A DNA stretch of 64,000 nt, taken from NCBI RefSeq assembly GCF_002111595.1, contig NZ_LUTN01000009.1, positions 1 through 64,000 of the forward strand, given 5' to 3'. Source of the DNA: Lonsdalea britannica (lineage in GTDB: Bacteria; Pseudomonadota; Gammaproteobacteria; Enterobacterales; Enterobacteriaceae). The first letter of the stretch is position 1. Every line of letters starts with the position of its first letter. Both the position numbers and the translations under genes were made by a program. Shown here in pieces: positions 1 to 11,650 of the stretch. Under the pieces are notes generated by a model. That model made no database searches, was not told the DNA's origin, and saw nothing but the letters and a program-made list of their open reading frames with translations.

Positions 1-57
1 GTCACCGTAAAAATCGAACACGCTGACGAATACGATCTGTGGGGCAGCCGGGTCTGA
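1..57 (+). CDS. C-terminal end of an unidentified CDS entering from the left
   Basis: An open frame enters from the window edge and stops at TGA 55-57, giving an 18-residue tail ending DLWGSRV. A strong terminator follows at once, which supports a real gene end. The tail is too short for me to identify. It does not match the end of cytidine deaminase, the usual sanA neighbour in E. coli. Confidence 0.5.
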   Translation, partial: VTVKIEHADEYDLWGSRV

Positions 58-64
58 TGACGTC

Positions 65-105
65 ACACCGGGGGATAATTTCCCCCCGTCCCCCGGTGTT
101 TTTTT
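65..105 (+). terminator. Rho-independent terminator of the upstream partial gene
   Basis: A perfect 10-bp stem (65-74 with 90-99, ACACCGGGGG / CCCCCGGTGT) with a 15-nt loop runs directly into a T tract ending near 105. It lies 8 nt after the stop codon of the partial gene. Confidence 0.85.
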
Positions 106-224
106 CCTTTTGATTGATCCCTTGCACTAAAAATCGTCATTAAGCCTTCCTGCGGGACGCTTCGCCTTGCGCGATCTCGGCAGGTAAAGTAGCCTTGCCG
201 GATGATTTGATTCGTGCTGAGTAA

Positions 225-980
<756 letters not shown>

Positions 981-993
981 ATCGAAACCGGCG

Positions 994-2172
994 TTACTTG
1001 CTGATAACGACATCGGGTTTGCCCGCGACGAATCGCGTCAGGCGACGCCATAGCCACTCCATCGGCCCCTGCCGGAAAACCCGCAGCCAGTAGTGCGCGA
1101 ACAGCAGATTGACGATCCACATCGGCGGCACCAAGGCTAACAATGCCAGACGGTCCAGCTTCATGAACCAGCCCAACTGGTAAAACAGCGTGGTACACAT
1201 GAGTGTTTGTAGCAGATAGCTGCTTAACGCCATCCGACCGATATCGCTAATCCATTTCGTCAGGCGCCAGCGTCGCAGTGTCGGCCAGTAGCCATAGCAC
1301 AGCGCCAGATACCCGATCGCCTGCAACGGCGCACTCAGTTCACCGGGGATCTGCAACAGCAGACCGCACCAGCGATACTCCCAGTTCAGCTGCCACTGCG
1401 CCACGACGCCCACACCGTTGATGAGCAATGCGGGGATCAGCAGCACCCATGCAATTCGGCGATAGTGACTCAGGCTGAATTCTCCTTTGAGCCACCCGCT
1501 GCGCATCAGCGCGCCGCCGAGCAGCATCGCCCCGCAGAGCAGCCAGCCGTACTGTACGCCCATCGATAACAGACTTTGGCTCAGCATCGACAGCCGATGG
1601 CTCCAGGCCTCCGGTCCGCCGGTCACCAGCCAGTGCGCCTCATAGGCCAGATCGGCCGGGCCAGGCTGCCAAAAGCGGCCGCCGGTTTGGCTCAGCAGCT
1701 GGCTCAGCACCACCAATATAGCGACCCCCGCCAGATACATGATCGTACCCGCGCGCAGTAACAGTCTGGGACTCTCGGCCATGCGCAACATGCCGCAACA
1801 CACCAGACCAATTAGCCCGTAATCCAGCAGGATGTCGCCATCCCAGAAGAACAGGCTGTGAATCAGGCCGAAGATCATCAGCCAGAACAGGCGAGCGTGA
1901 ATCCAGCTCCGCCCTCTTGGCTGCAACAGCTGCAAACTCGCGCCAAACAGCAAGGCGAACATGGTCAGAAATTTTCCCTGCACCAGAATATCCATGACCG
2001 CCCAGGTCCAGGCATCACGGAGTGACGGCAGGCCGTTATAAGCGGGATTAAGGTAGGCGGCCTCGGGTAAACCAAAGGCGGACACGTTCATCAGCAGGAT
2101 GCCAAGCAACGCCACGCCGCGGACAAAATCCAACGTGGCGATGCGGGGTTGTACTCGGGGTGGAGTGACCAT
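994..2172 (-). CDS. yeiB: YeiB, DUF418/DUF1624-type polytopic membrane protein
   Basis: The product is about 392 residues and highly hydrophobic, with many membrane spans. It has the YeiB signature near the N-terminus (TLDFVRGVALLGILLMN, SAFGLPEAAYLNP), then FALLFGASLQ, FWDGDILLDYGL and a C-terminal RQGPMEWLWRRLT. Its function is unknown; the family resembles membrane acyltransferases. I start at ATG 2172 because the next upstream in-frame start (2319) lies against the folE terminator and would add 49 residues with no family similarity. It sits downstream of folE as in E. coli, but here a terminator separates the two. Confidence 0.92.
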   Translation of the reverse strand: MVTPPRVQPRIATLDFVRGVALLGILLMNVSAFGLPEAAYLNPAYNGLPSLRDAWTWAVMDILVQGKFLTMFALLFGASLQLLQPRGRSWIHARLFWLMIFGLIHSLFFWDGDILLDYGLIGLVCCGMLRMAESPRLLLRAGTIMYLAGVAILVVLSQLLSQTGGRFWQPGPADLAYEAHWLVTGGPEAWSHRLSMLSQSLLSMGVQYGWLLCGAMLLGGALMRSGWLKGEFSLSHYRRIAWVLLIPALLINGVGVVAQWQLNWEYRWCGLLLQIPGELSAPLQAIGYLALCYGYWPTLRRWRLTKWISDIGRMALSSYLLQTLMCTTLFYQLGWFMKLDRLALLALVPPMWIVNLLFAHYWLRVFRQGPMEWLWRRLTRFVAGKPDVVISK

Positions 2173-2319
2173 AGGCGTAAGGGTAGCTCGCAGTCTAAGT
2201 AAATACGGGGATGGTTCGGTCTGTAAATTGTAATGACTGAGCGCGTAAAAACCTACGGTTTTACCTCTCCGGGCAATGAGATAGCGCAAACCACAGGAGA
2301 AAACGACCGTGGCGGGCAT

Positions 2320-2355
2320 AAAAAAACCGGCGTCGTGGATGAAACCGACGCCGGT
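2320..2355 (-). terminator. Rho-independent terminator after folE
   Basis: On the minus strand a perfect 10-bp stem (2355-2346 with 2335-2326, ACCGGCGTCG / CGACGCCGGT) has a 10-nt loop and is followed by six T (2325-2320). It lies 20 bp after the folE stop and separates folE from yeiB transcription. Confidence 0.85.
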
Positions 2356-2375
2356 GAATTTTATCGTGCGTACCC

Positions 2376-3039
2376 TTAGTTGTGGTGACGTACCGCGCGC
2401 AGGAACTCCTGACGCGTATTCTGGCTGGACTTGAACAGACCGCCCAGCGACGTGGTCGTCGTGGCGCTGGTGGCATCGCGAATACCGCGCGCTTTCACGC
2501 AGTAGTGAACCGCATCGATGGAAACGGCGACGTTATTCGTACCCAGCAGCGTTTGCACGCGACCAGAATTTGCTGGGTCAGGCGCTCCTGCACCTGCGGA
2601 CGCTGAGAGAAAAATTGCACGATACGGTTGATCTTCGACAGCCCGATGACGCCATCCTTGGGGATATAAGCACGGTGGCCTTGCCGTCGATGGTCACGAA
2701 GTGATGCTCGCAGGTACTGGTCAGAGTGATGTCGCGCACCGTCACCATTTCATCCACCTTCATTTTGTTTTGAATGATGGTGATTTTAGGGAAATTGGTG
2801 TAGTCCAGGCCGGAGAAAATCTCATCGACATACATTTTAGCGATGCGGTGCGGCGTTTCCGTCAGGCTGTCGTCCGTGAGGTCCAGGCTCAGCAGATTCA
2901 TGATTTCCGTCATGTGCTCCGCAATGCGGCTTTTTCGGGTCTCTCGATCGAGCATTTCCCCGCGTAACGGCGTTTCCAGACCGCGCGCCAGCAGCGCCTC
3001 ATGGACCAGGGCAGCTTCTTGGGTCAAAGGTGATGACAT
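2376..3039 (-). pseudogene. folE: folE, GTP cyclohydrolase I, broken by two single-base deletions
   Basis: FolE makes 7,8-dihydroneopterin triphosphate from GTP, the first step of folate synthesis. The frame from ATG 3039 (GGAG ribosome site just upstream) matches FolE through [17 protein letters not shown], which includes the zinc-binding Cys and His. It then shifts: one base is missing near 2670/2671 (GTGGCTTAT reads GTGCTTAT). A second base is missing near 2557/2558, after which [15 protein letters not shown] to LRAVRHHN is in register. Adding the two bases gives 221 codons, against 222 residues in E. coli. The near-perfect remaining sequence and the gene's essentiality argue for sequencing error; an actual null allele cannot be excluded. 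Confidence 0.9.
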
Positions 3040-3345
3040 TATCGTTCTCCAGCAGGTGTAACTTATATGCGGCGCCATACCGTCTTCAGGCGTTGCCCGC
3101 AACAGGCCGTGGAATTGATGACGGCAAACAGGGAATCAATACAGTGCCACTGACGGATGCACCAGGCGCGAATCAGCGCCTTTTAATGAGGGACACAGCC
3201 TAATGGAGAGTTCGGCGATTATCCAGTGATTGTATGTCATGATTGATGAAATCGCTGCAAGTTATGAATGATGGCGACCGCCATTAGGGGGGATGACGGT
3301 TATCCGACGCGGTTTGCATCGCCGGATAACCGAGAGGCAAGACGT

Positions 3346-5016
3346 TTAGAATTTCTCCCAGCCGTCATTATTGTTATTCGCCCGCGTGGCGGGCAGTAGT
3401 TTCACGGCGGGCATCGGTTTTGGTTTCACCGCCGGGATACGCGTTGTGGAAATCGGACAGTTGTCATCCTCCAACTGGAAGAGGTCCACCACCTTCGCCA
3501 GATCATGCGACTGCTGATCCAACTGCGCGACGGCGGCCGACGACTCTTGTACCAACGCGGCATTCTGCTGGGTCACGCCGTCCAGTTCGTGTACGGCCTG
3601 CCCGACCTGCGTAATGCCCTGAGTTTGCTCGTCCGTGGCGGCATTAATTTCACTAATCAAGTCGCTGACGTGCGCGATTGCGTTGATGATAGTTTCCATC
3701 GCCTCGGCAGACTGCTGAACCTGTTTATCACCCACCTGCACATTAACTTCCGATTCGGCGATCAGTTCAGCGATCTCCTTCGCCGCCTGGGCGCTGCGCT
3801 GCGCAAGGCTGCGAACCTCACTCGCCACCACGGCGAATCCCCGTCCCTGCTCGCCGCCGCGCGCGGCTTCCACCGCCGCGTTCAGCGCCAGAATATTGGT
3901 CTGGAACGCAATGCCGTTAATCACGTTGGTAATGTCAGAAATCTTGCTGGAGCTGGCGGTAATTTTTGCCATCGTCTTGGCCACGTTACTGCTGATTTCG
4001 CCCCCTTTCTTGGCCACGCCCGCCGCATCCTGCGCCAATAGACGCGCCTGATGCACATTGTCCGCATTGTGTTTGACGGTCGAACTCAGCTGTTCCATGC
4101 TGGCGGCCGTTTCCTGCAACGCCGCAGCCTGTTGCTCTGTCCGTCGGGACAGGTCGTCGCTGCCCACTCTGATCTCCGACGTGCCGTGATCGATGGACCG
4201 GGTGGTGTCGCGAATGGCCGTGACCGTATCGCGCAGTCGCGATTGCAATAGTTTGATGTCCGGAATCAATCGACCGGCGCAGTTGCGGCCGAACTCAACC
4301 AGTTCGCAACCCAGACGGCCCGCCGTGAGCTGCGCCAGATGCGATTTAATGACCGCGATCGGTTTAACCAGATAGTTACGCAGATAATATTCGGTAAAGA
4401 TCAACACCACGATACCGGCAAGCAGCACGATGATGATCGTATCGCGGTTGCGGGCGTTGTGCTCATTAATAGAAGGGATGATTTTGGACGCCGACATCTC
4501 ATCGCTGTATTTTTTAAGTTCATCGCCAAACGTCCATGCCATCGGCGGGAAAACCTGGCGGAACAGCGTGCGGAAACTCTGGAGATCATTACGCTGCAAC
4601 GCGGCATTCATGGGGTCTACCGCATCCGTGATCACCTTTTCCCAGGTGGTATACACGCCGTTCGCGGTGGTCGGCTCAATACCGATATGTTCGGAATTTT
4701 TGAAGCTTTCCAGCGCCGTTTTCGTATTCTGGATGGCGGCCTGCGCCATATCCATCGTTTTCTTGGCGTTAACCTGATCGTTCTCCTGCATATAATCCAT
4801 CGCCCGTTCGAGACGGATCACGGCGCGGAAATACTGGTCATTGCCGTAAATCAAATAGGAGTAATTTTTTTTCTGCGCTTCGCCCTGCGTCAGTAAATTC
4901 GTCGCCTGATTCAGAGAATAAATACTGTAGCCCGACGCGATACCCCATATCACGATCAGTGTGCCTACAATGACTAATACCATCGCATGTATGCTGATGT
5001 TTTTCAGAAAATGCAT
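3346..5016 (-). CDS. Methyl-accepting chemotaxis protein with C-terminal GWEKF tail
   Basis: A 556-residue chemoreceptor. It has an N-terminal membrane helix (about 10-30), a periplasmic four-helix-bundle type ligand domain (about 31-185), and a second membrane helix (about 195-215). A HAMP region carries an unusual [11 protein letters not shown] stretch. The cytoplasmic hairpin has the invariant tip [20 protein letters not shown] and [10 protein letters not shown]. The last residues, after a Pro/Lys-rich linker, are DGWEKF, resembling the NWETF-type CheR/CheB docking pentapeptide. The start at 5016 (MHFLKN) is chosen by alignment with the neighbouring receptor (MSFLKN). The ligand is unknown. 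Confidence 0.92.
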   Translation of the reverse strand: MHFLKNISIHAMVLVIVGTLIVIWGIASGYSIYSLNQATNLLTQGEAQKKNYSYLIYGNDQYFRAVIRLERAMDYMQENDQVNAKKTMDMAQAAIQNTKTALESFKNSEHIGIEPTTANGVYTTWEKVITDAVDPMNAALQRNDLQSFRTLFRQVFPPMAWTFGDELKKYSDEMSASKIIPSINEHNARNRDTIIIVLLAGIVVLIFTEYYLRNYLVKPIAVIKSHLAQLTAGRLGCELVEFGRNCAGRLIPDIKLLQSRLRDTVTAIRDTTRSIDHGTSEIRVGSDDLSRRTEQQAAALQETAASMEQLSSTVKHNADNVHQARLLAQDAAGVAKKGGEISSNVAKTMAKITASSSKISDITNVINGIAFQTNILALNAAVEAARGGEQGRGFAVVASEVRSLAQRSAQAAKEIAELIAESEVNVQVGDKQVQQSAEAMETIINAIAHVSDLISEINAATDEQTQGITQVGQAVHELDGVTQQNAALVQESSAAVAQLDQQSHDLAKVVDLFQLEDDNCPISTTRIPAVKPKPMPAVKLLPATRANNNNDGWEKF

Positions 5017-5394
5017 ATCCCACCCCATGAGAGTCTTTAATAGGTCCGCGCCCTGACGCGAACAATATTCTTTCTTTTCGATGAACGAATGTGCAGCGAT
5101 GATTAACCCTGTTCAGTCGCGTCGAGCCGTACCCTGCTGCGCTTCCTAACTGTCTGATTTAAAACCCCGCCATAGGAATGTAGCAAAGCGTGAACGGCGA
5201 TAAAGCCGCCATCCTGAACACCTATCGGGTTTTAATGCCCTAAGTATAGGCACGGATATAAAAAGGGGTATTCAGAGCCACGTTTTTATCTAAAGAGAAA
5301 TGAGACCAGCGCCAGCGCAAGCGAAAAACGACTATTTGTTGGCGCTCTGGATCCTGGCGGCCAGGGTTATATCGCGAGAATTGAATGAGGAGGG
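5017..5394. other. Intergenic spacer between the two chemoreceptor genes
   Basis: About 380 bp without a credible gene. It must carry the promoter of the first receptor on the minus strand. I looked for a sigma-28 motif (TAAA-N15-GCCGATAA) and found no convincing match. Confidence 0.5.
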
Positions 5395-5426
5395 AAAATA
5401 AGAAACGCACCGGTGAAACCGGTGCG
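5395..5426 (-). terminator. Rho-independent terminator after the second chemoreceptor gene
   Basis: On the minus strand a 9-bp stem CGCACCGGT / ACCGGTGCG (5426-5418 with 5414-5406) with a 3-nt loop is followed by a T-rich run. It lies 27 bp after the receptor stop codon. Confidence 0.75.
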
Positions 5427-5452
5427 CTAGTGGGAGTCATAAACGATGGATA

Positions 5453-7140
5453 TTAAAACTGTTCCCAGTTGTCATTACTGCTTTGCATCTTGCTGGCGGC
5501 AGGTGCTGCGACCCGTGCCGGTTTTTGGCTCAGCGCTGGGCGTTTCAGCTCCAGACCGTTTTGGGGGTGACCGGAAGCCGGACGCGCTTCGCTCTCCAGC
5601 TTGAAGACAGCGACGGCATCAGTCAGATGACGCGCCTGTTCTTCCAGAGAGCCCGCGGCGGCAGAGGCTTCCTGCACCAACGCAGCGTTCTGCTGAGTGA
5701 CACCGTCCATTTGCGTCACCGCGCTACCCACCTGCTCGATACCGCGGCTCTGCTCATCGGAGGCCGAGGCGATTTCGCCAATCAGGTCGTTGACGTGGGT
5801 AATAGAAGTAATGATCGTGCCCATCGCTTCGCCGGCTTTTTTCACCTGACTGGAACCGATATTGACGCGCGACACGGATTCGGCGATCAGACCTTCAATC
5901 TCTTTCGCCGCCTGCGCGCTGCGCTGCGCCAGATTGCGGACTTCACCCGCCACCACGGCGAAACCACGCCCTTGTTCACCGGCTCTGGCCGCTTCAACCG
6001 CCGCATTCAGCGCCAGAATATTGGTCTGGAACGCGATGCCGTTGATGACGCTGGTGATGTCCGCGATTTTGCGAGAGCTGGTCGTGATGTCGTCCATCGT
6101 ACCCACGACCTCATCCGTAATTTCGCCGCCCTTACGCGCGACGATAGACGCTTCGTGTGCCAGTTTGCTGGCCTGATGAACATTTTCAGCATTCATTTTC
6201 ACCGTCGAACTCAGCTCTTCCATGCTCGCCGCCGTTTCCTGCAACGCGGCGGCCTGCTGTTCGGTACGCGCGGACAGATCGTTGTTGCCCAGGCGAATCT
6301 CGCTGGAGCCTGATGGATGGAGAACGCGCTGTCGCGGATAGTGCTCACCGTCGTGCGCAGGCTGTTTTGCAAGAAAGTCACGTGCGGGAACAGCTGCCCG
6401 GCGCAGTTGCGGCCAAACGCTTTCAAGTCAAAGCTCAGCTGGCCTTCGCTAAGACGTTCAAGGTGCGACTTCAGCTGATTAATCGGTTTAACCAGATAGT
6501 TGACCAGATAACGGTCGCTGATAATCAGAATGATCACACCTAGTATCATCGTCACAATCAGTAGGCGTTTGTTCAATGAAGTCATCGCGTGAACGTCGTC
6601 GATGGCTCGGTTGGCCTGCAGCGCCTCGGCATACTGGTCTGAATTGGCAGCAAAGTTCACGCTGAGGGACGGATACGTCACGTGGTAAATCTGACGAAAG
6701 TCGTCAATGCGACCGGCTTGCAGCGCGGCGAACATGGGCTCGATGCCCGACTCGATCAGCGAAGACCAGGTAGACGTCGTATTAGTGATTAACGCGGGGT
6801 CAATCTCAAGCGAGTCGTTATGGCGAAACTGTTCCAGCGCGTCTTTGGTATTTTTAATTGCGACGTTGGCTGAGTCCAGCATGGTTTTCGCCGTAGCCGT
6901 ATCACCGAGCTGCACATAGTCGGCGCTTCTCAGCATCCGCGTCACGGCGCGAAAATATTGATCGCCCCCTTTCACCAGTAATAGATAACTTTTTTTCTGC
7001 GACTGATTGACGTCAAGCAGCGACCCCATTTTATTGAATTCGGAAACGGTAAATAAAGATACGCCGACCCAAAGGAGGAGGAATATGCCAAGTATGATTA
7101 ACATCATAGTCCTGATGGTGACATTCTTCAGAAAACTCAT
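5453..7140 (-). pseudogene. Methyl-accepting chemotaxis protein gene with one single-base deletion
   Basis: This is a paralogue of the preceding receptor: MSFLKN start, membrane helix, four-helix-bundle ligand domain, second membrane helix (about 193-211), a HAMP region with the same [11 protein letters not shown] motif, then a signalling hairpin with [20 protein letters not shown]. It ends SNDNWEQF, a good NWETF-type tether. The frame breaks after FSIHQ, where CAGGGCTCC reads CAGGCTCC (a C is lost from the plus-strand run at 6309-6310). Restoring the base gives 562 codons and joins HAMP to the methylation helix ([15 protein letters not shown]). It is likely functional if the deletion is a sequencing error. 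The two receptors look like a tandem duplication. Confidence 0.88.
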
Positions 7141-7825
7141 AAATAAACTCCGTATGTTTTACTAACGATTTCATGCCCGTGCTGATAAACAACATGGGCT
7201 GTTAAATCTGTAAAATCGTTCTTTTATTAAAGGAAATAACAAGTGCTGTATGTTGTCGCTCGCAGACGAGATCGCGCCGGATGTTCCATTTTTTCAATAA
7301 ATGAAACACGCAAGTAACAAATGTCGCGGCCTAGTATATATCGGAGACGCGATTAGGTTAGTTATTATTTTTGATAGTATTGTGAAAACTGAGGAAACGA
7401 ATGACAGCGCGCGGCAATTGCAGAGCTGCTGATGCTTAAGGGGCGAGTTAAATACTGTTTTTATTCCTTAGTGAAAAAATAAATATTTTTATTCATTGAA
7501 TTAAAAGGGTTAATTTCCATTCGTTTTTTGAGTGTTATTTTATTTTATGCTTTGCCGTCATTGCTGGAGTGATGAATCTACGTGTTGAACTGTTTTTGAA
7601 ATAGGAAAAGGTAATCACTCTCGTTACCGATATTCGTATTCCTTCTCTGGGGATTAACTTTCTGCGCAAAACCGAATTAAAATGATTATTTTTTCCCGCC
7701 TGATTAATTAAGTCACGGCAAGCTGAAACCCGCCGCATTGACTTAATCATTCACCTACGGTCATCAAAATAAAGACCGTGTCCTATAATCGCGAGAATAA
7801 AGCATGAGCATGGGAACGAAGAGAG
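7141..7825. other. 685-bp AT-rich intergenic region
   Basis: No supported gene. The DNA is clearly more AT-rich than its flanks, especially 7370-7560. A 71-codon minus-strand frame at 7535-7750 has no recognisable domain and a composition typical of AT-rich noise. The stretch must contain the promoter of the second chemoreceptor gene near 7141-7250 and the 3' region of arsR. Confidence 0.5.
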
Positions 7826-8164
7826 TTAACGCGTAGGCTCGTCGTCTGCGACGCTCACGCCCAAATCATCGATCAACGCGGTCATGATGGCGGAAATCTG
7901 GTTTTCATTGCGCTTGTAGTAGGTCCAAATACCCACTTTGGTGGCATCGACCACGCCGAGCTCCTGCAGGCTTTTCAGGCATAAAGAGGTGGCTGGCTGA
8001 GATAAGCCTGCTTTTTTCTGAATCAGACTCGCGCACACGCCGTATCGCTGATAGTCATAAAGTTGCGTGTCATCGGCGAATGCGGTGTCAGGATCCTTCA
8101 ACCAGACCAAGATGGCTCTGCGCGTAGGATGAGAAAAAGCTTTGAGCGCCTCGTTTAAGCCCAT
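7826..8164 (-). CDS. ArsR-family winged-helix regulator next to nemA
   Basis: A 112-residue winged-helix protein. ALKAFSHPTRRAILVWLKD is the first helix pair of an ArsR fold, and AGLSQPATSLCLKSLQELGVV is the recognition helix and wing start. The arsenic-sensing ELCVCDL motif is missing, so this is not a classical ArsR. Cys44 and Cys62 (the latter in the recognition helix) are the only cysteines and could sense electrophiles, as in QsrR/YodB-type repressors; that is inference. It lies 63 bp downstream of nemA on the same strand and is probably co-transcribed, so autoregulation of a nemA-arsR operon is plausible. Confidence 0.8.
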   Translation of the reverse strand: MGLNEALKAFSHPTRRAILVWLKDPDTAFADDTQLYDYQRYGVCASLIQKKAGLSQPATSLCLKSLQELGVVDATKVGIWTYYKRNENQISAIMTALIDDLGVSVADDEPTR

Positions 8165-8227
8165 AAATCATTCACCTTGTTATCGTAGTCAGCGGCACCT
8201 CATTGGATGCCGCCCGCTTAATTACTC

Positions 8228-9346
8228 TTAGCTTGACGGATAGTCAATATAACCTTTATCCGTTCCGCCATACAGCGTGCCTGCGTCAACGGCATTTAAC
8301 GCCAGACCATGGCGAATACGATGCGGTAAATCCGGATTAGCAATGAAGGTACGGCCGAACCCGAACAGATCGCCGTATCCCTGCGCCAAGATGCGTTCCG
8401 CTTTCTGCTGGGTATATTTCCCTGCGTACATAATCACGCCGGAGAAGGTCTCACGCAGCGCCTGACGGAATGTTTCCGGCAGCTCGGGATTGTTCTCCCA
8501 GTCGGCTTCCGCAATCGACAGGTAGGCGATCCCCATCGACTGCAACAGGGCGGCCGCAGAGACGTAGGTATGGTGCGGATCGTTTTCCACCAGCCCCAGA
8601 TAGACGCGCTCTTCGTCGGTCGTTTCAAACAGCGGCGCGAAACGAACGCCAACCCGCGATGCGCCAAAAACGTCGATCACGGCTTCGGTGACTTCTTTTA
8701 GGAAGCGCAGACGATTTGTCAGCGAACCGCCGTACTCGTCGGTACGCTGGTTGGTATGGTGAGAAATGAACTGATTGATCAGATAGCCGTTAGCGGCATG
8801 CAGTTCAACGCCGTCGAAGCCTGCGTCACGCGCATTTTCCGCCGCCTTGCGATACTGCTGCACCAGCGCTTTCACTTCGTCCGTCGACAGCGCGCGAGGC
8901 ATGCTGGGATCGGCCAGCGTGCCGGTTCCCGGCCCGGTTTCGATAAAGACTTTGACGCTTTCAGCACGCAGCGCAGACGGCGCGACCGGCGCCGCGTCGT
9001 CCGGCTGCAGCGAGGTATGGGAAACGCGACCGACATGCCATAGCTGGCAAAAAATCACGCCGCCCTCTTCATGCACCGCGTCAGTCACTTTGCGCCAGCC
9101 TGCGACCTGTTCCGCATTGTAAATTCCCGGCGTCCAGGCATAGCCCTGCCCCTGTGGCTCAATCTGGCTGCCTTCCGTCACCATAAAACCGGCGGTGGCG
9201 CGTTGGCGATAGTACGTCGCCATCAGATCGTTGGGGATATCACCGGGCTGTGAGCTGCGAGAACGAGTCAACGGCGGCAGGGCAATGCGGTTGCGCAGCG
9301 TAAAATCACCGAGGGTCAGAGGGGTAAACAGTGAGTGTTCAGACAT
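8228..9346 (-). CDS. nemA: NemA-like Old Yellow Enzyme (alkene/N-ethylmaleimide reductase)
   Basis: A flavin-dependent ene-reductase of about 372 residues that reduces activated C=C bonds and nitro compounds with NAD(P)H. Seen: LFTPLTLGDFTLRNRI at the N-terminus, APLTRxR-like LPPLTRSRS, the substrate-binding HAANGYLINQF followed by RTDEYGGSLTNR, and the FMN-phosphate segment GFGRTFIANPDL near the C-terminus. ATG 9346 is preferred over 9349 because GGAA then sits at better spacing. It differs from E. coli NemA in places (FCQLWHVGRVSH, DKGYIDYPSS), so it could be a sister OYE. The ArsR-type regulator follows it. The short divergent gap to lysR may hold both promoters. Confidence 0.88.
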   Translation of the reverse strand: MSEHSLFTPLTLGDFTLRNRIALPPLTRSRSSQPGDIPNDLMATYYRQRATAGFMVTEGSQIEPQGQGYAWTPGIYNAEQVAGWRKVTDAVHEEGGVIFCQLWHVGRVSHTSLQPDDAAPVAPSALRAESVKVFIETGPGTGTLADPSMPRALSTDEVKALVQQYRKAAENARDAGFDGVELHAANGYLINQFISHHTNQRTDEYGGSLTNRLRFLKEVTEAVIDVFGASRVGVRFAPLFETTDEERVYLGLVENDPHHTYVSAAALLQSMGIAYLSIAEADWENNPELPETFRQALRETFSGVIMYAGKYTQQKAERILAQGYGDLFGFGRTFIANPDLPHRIRHGLALNAVDAGTLYGGTDKGYIDYPSS

Positions 9347-9560
9347 CATTTTTTCCAATATCAGTGAAAGAAGTTCGCCACCCTAACACATTTATAGATT
9401 TAAATGTAATGATATGACATCCTGCTCACTACCGTTGCCTCTCGCCTCGAATTTAGGCAATGTATCCGAAATAGTTAAGAAGCGTTGCAACCCTGTAAAT
9501 CAATCTATAGTATTCACTCTCTAAAAATCAAACCGCCATAGTTATTCACGAATAGAGAAG

Positions 9561-10424
9561 ATGGACCTAACCCAACTCCGCATGTTTTGTCTGGTGGCCG
9601 ATAGCGGCTCCATGGCTCGCGCCGCCGAGCAGCTACAACGCGTTCCTTCCAATTTGACGACACGATTACGTCAATTGGAGTTAGAACTTGGCACCGATCT
9701 GTTCATCCGTGAAAAACAGCGTCTACGACTGTCGCCAGCCGGACACAATTTTCTGGGATATGCCCGTAAAATTCTCGCGTTGAGCGATGAAGCGTTAACG
9801 ATGAGCCACAGCGGCACGCCCGGCGGACAGTTTTTACTGGGCGCTGAAGAGTCCGCGGCCCTCCTGCTGCTGCCCGAACTCCTGGCGCAATTTCATCACC
9901 GATTTCCGCAGGTGGCGATCACGTTGAAATGTGCCGACGGCGCGCAGTTAGTAGACGAAGTCAGTCACGGCGCGCTGGCCGCTGCGCTGGTCAGCTGTCC
10001 CATCGATAACGATGCGCTGCACCACTGTCGGATCGTTAGCGATCGCCTGGTTCTCATTACGTCGCACCAGCACCCTAAAGTGCACCAGGCAAAAGATTTA
10101 GCGGGTGCGGTCATACTGCAAGCCGCCGATGCCAGCGATTACCGCTCTCGCCTCAGCGCCTGGAGCCGCGGGCAGAGTACGTTGTCGGGGCCGTGGATCA
10201 CGGTGAACTCGCTCACCACGCTGCTGGCCAGCGTCGCCGGGGGAACGGGCGCGGCCTTTTTGCCTCAGTCTGTACTGGCCGCGCTGCCCGGCGGCAACCA
10301 GGTTCAGATCCATCCGCTGCCTGACACGGTCGCCGACATCTCCGTCGAACTGGTCTGGCGTCGGGATGCATTCGGTCCCAACGTCGAGGCCTTGAAAAAA
10401 CTGATGATTGAACGATTCTCATAA
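9561..10424 (+). CDS. LysR-family regulator, PtrR/YneJ-like, upstream of frmAB
   Basis: A 287-residue LysR protein. Its N-terminal helix-turn-helix (FCLVADSGSMARAAEQLQRVPSNLTTRLRQLE) has the VPSNLTTR recognition helix typical of the PtrR (YneJ) branch, followed by a substrate-binding effector domain. E. coli frmAB is controlled by FrmR, which is absent here, so this gene is the obvious candidate regulator of the adjacent formaldehyde genes (90 bp downstream, same strand). That role is inferred from position only; divergent nemA is an alternative target. Confidence 0.85.
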   Translation: MDLTQLRMFCLVADSGSMARAAEQLQRVPSNLTTRLRQLELELGTDLFIREKQRLRLSPAGHNFLGYARKILALSDEALTMSHSGTPGGQFLLGAEESAALLLLPELLAQFHHRFPQVAITLKCADGAQLVDEVSHGALAAALVSCPIDNDALHHCRIVSDRLVLITSHQHPKVHQAKDLAGAVILQAADASDYRSRLSAWSRGQSTLSGPWITVNSLTTLLASVAGGTGAAFLPQSVLAALPGGNQVQIHPLPDTVADISVELVWRRDAFGPNVEALKKLMIERFS

Positions 10425-10437
10425 TAAGCCGTTTCGC

Positions 10438-11634
<1,197 letters not shown>

Positions 11635-11650
11635 GCGGAGGTCGCCCGAC

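Noticed and set aside
2173..2319. Longer yeiB start at 2319
   Set aside because: The extra 49 residues have no family similarity and begin at the edge of the folE terminator.
5483..6313. 276-codon frame antisense to the second chemoreceptor gene
   Set aside because: It mirrors the conserved signalling hairpin; its Arg/His-rich composition is that of an antisense shadow.
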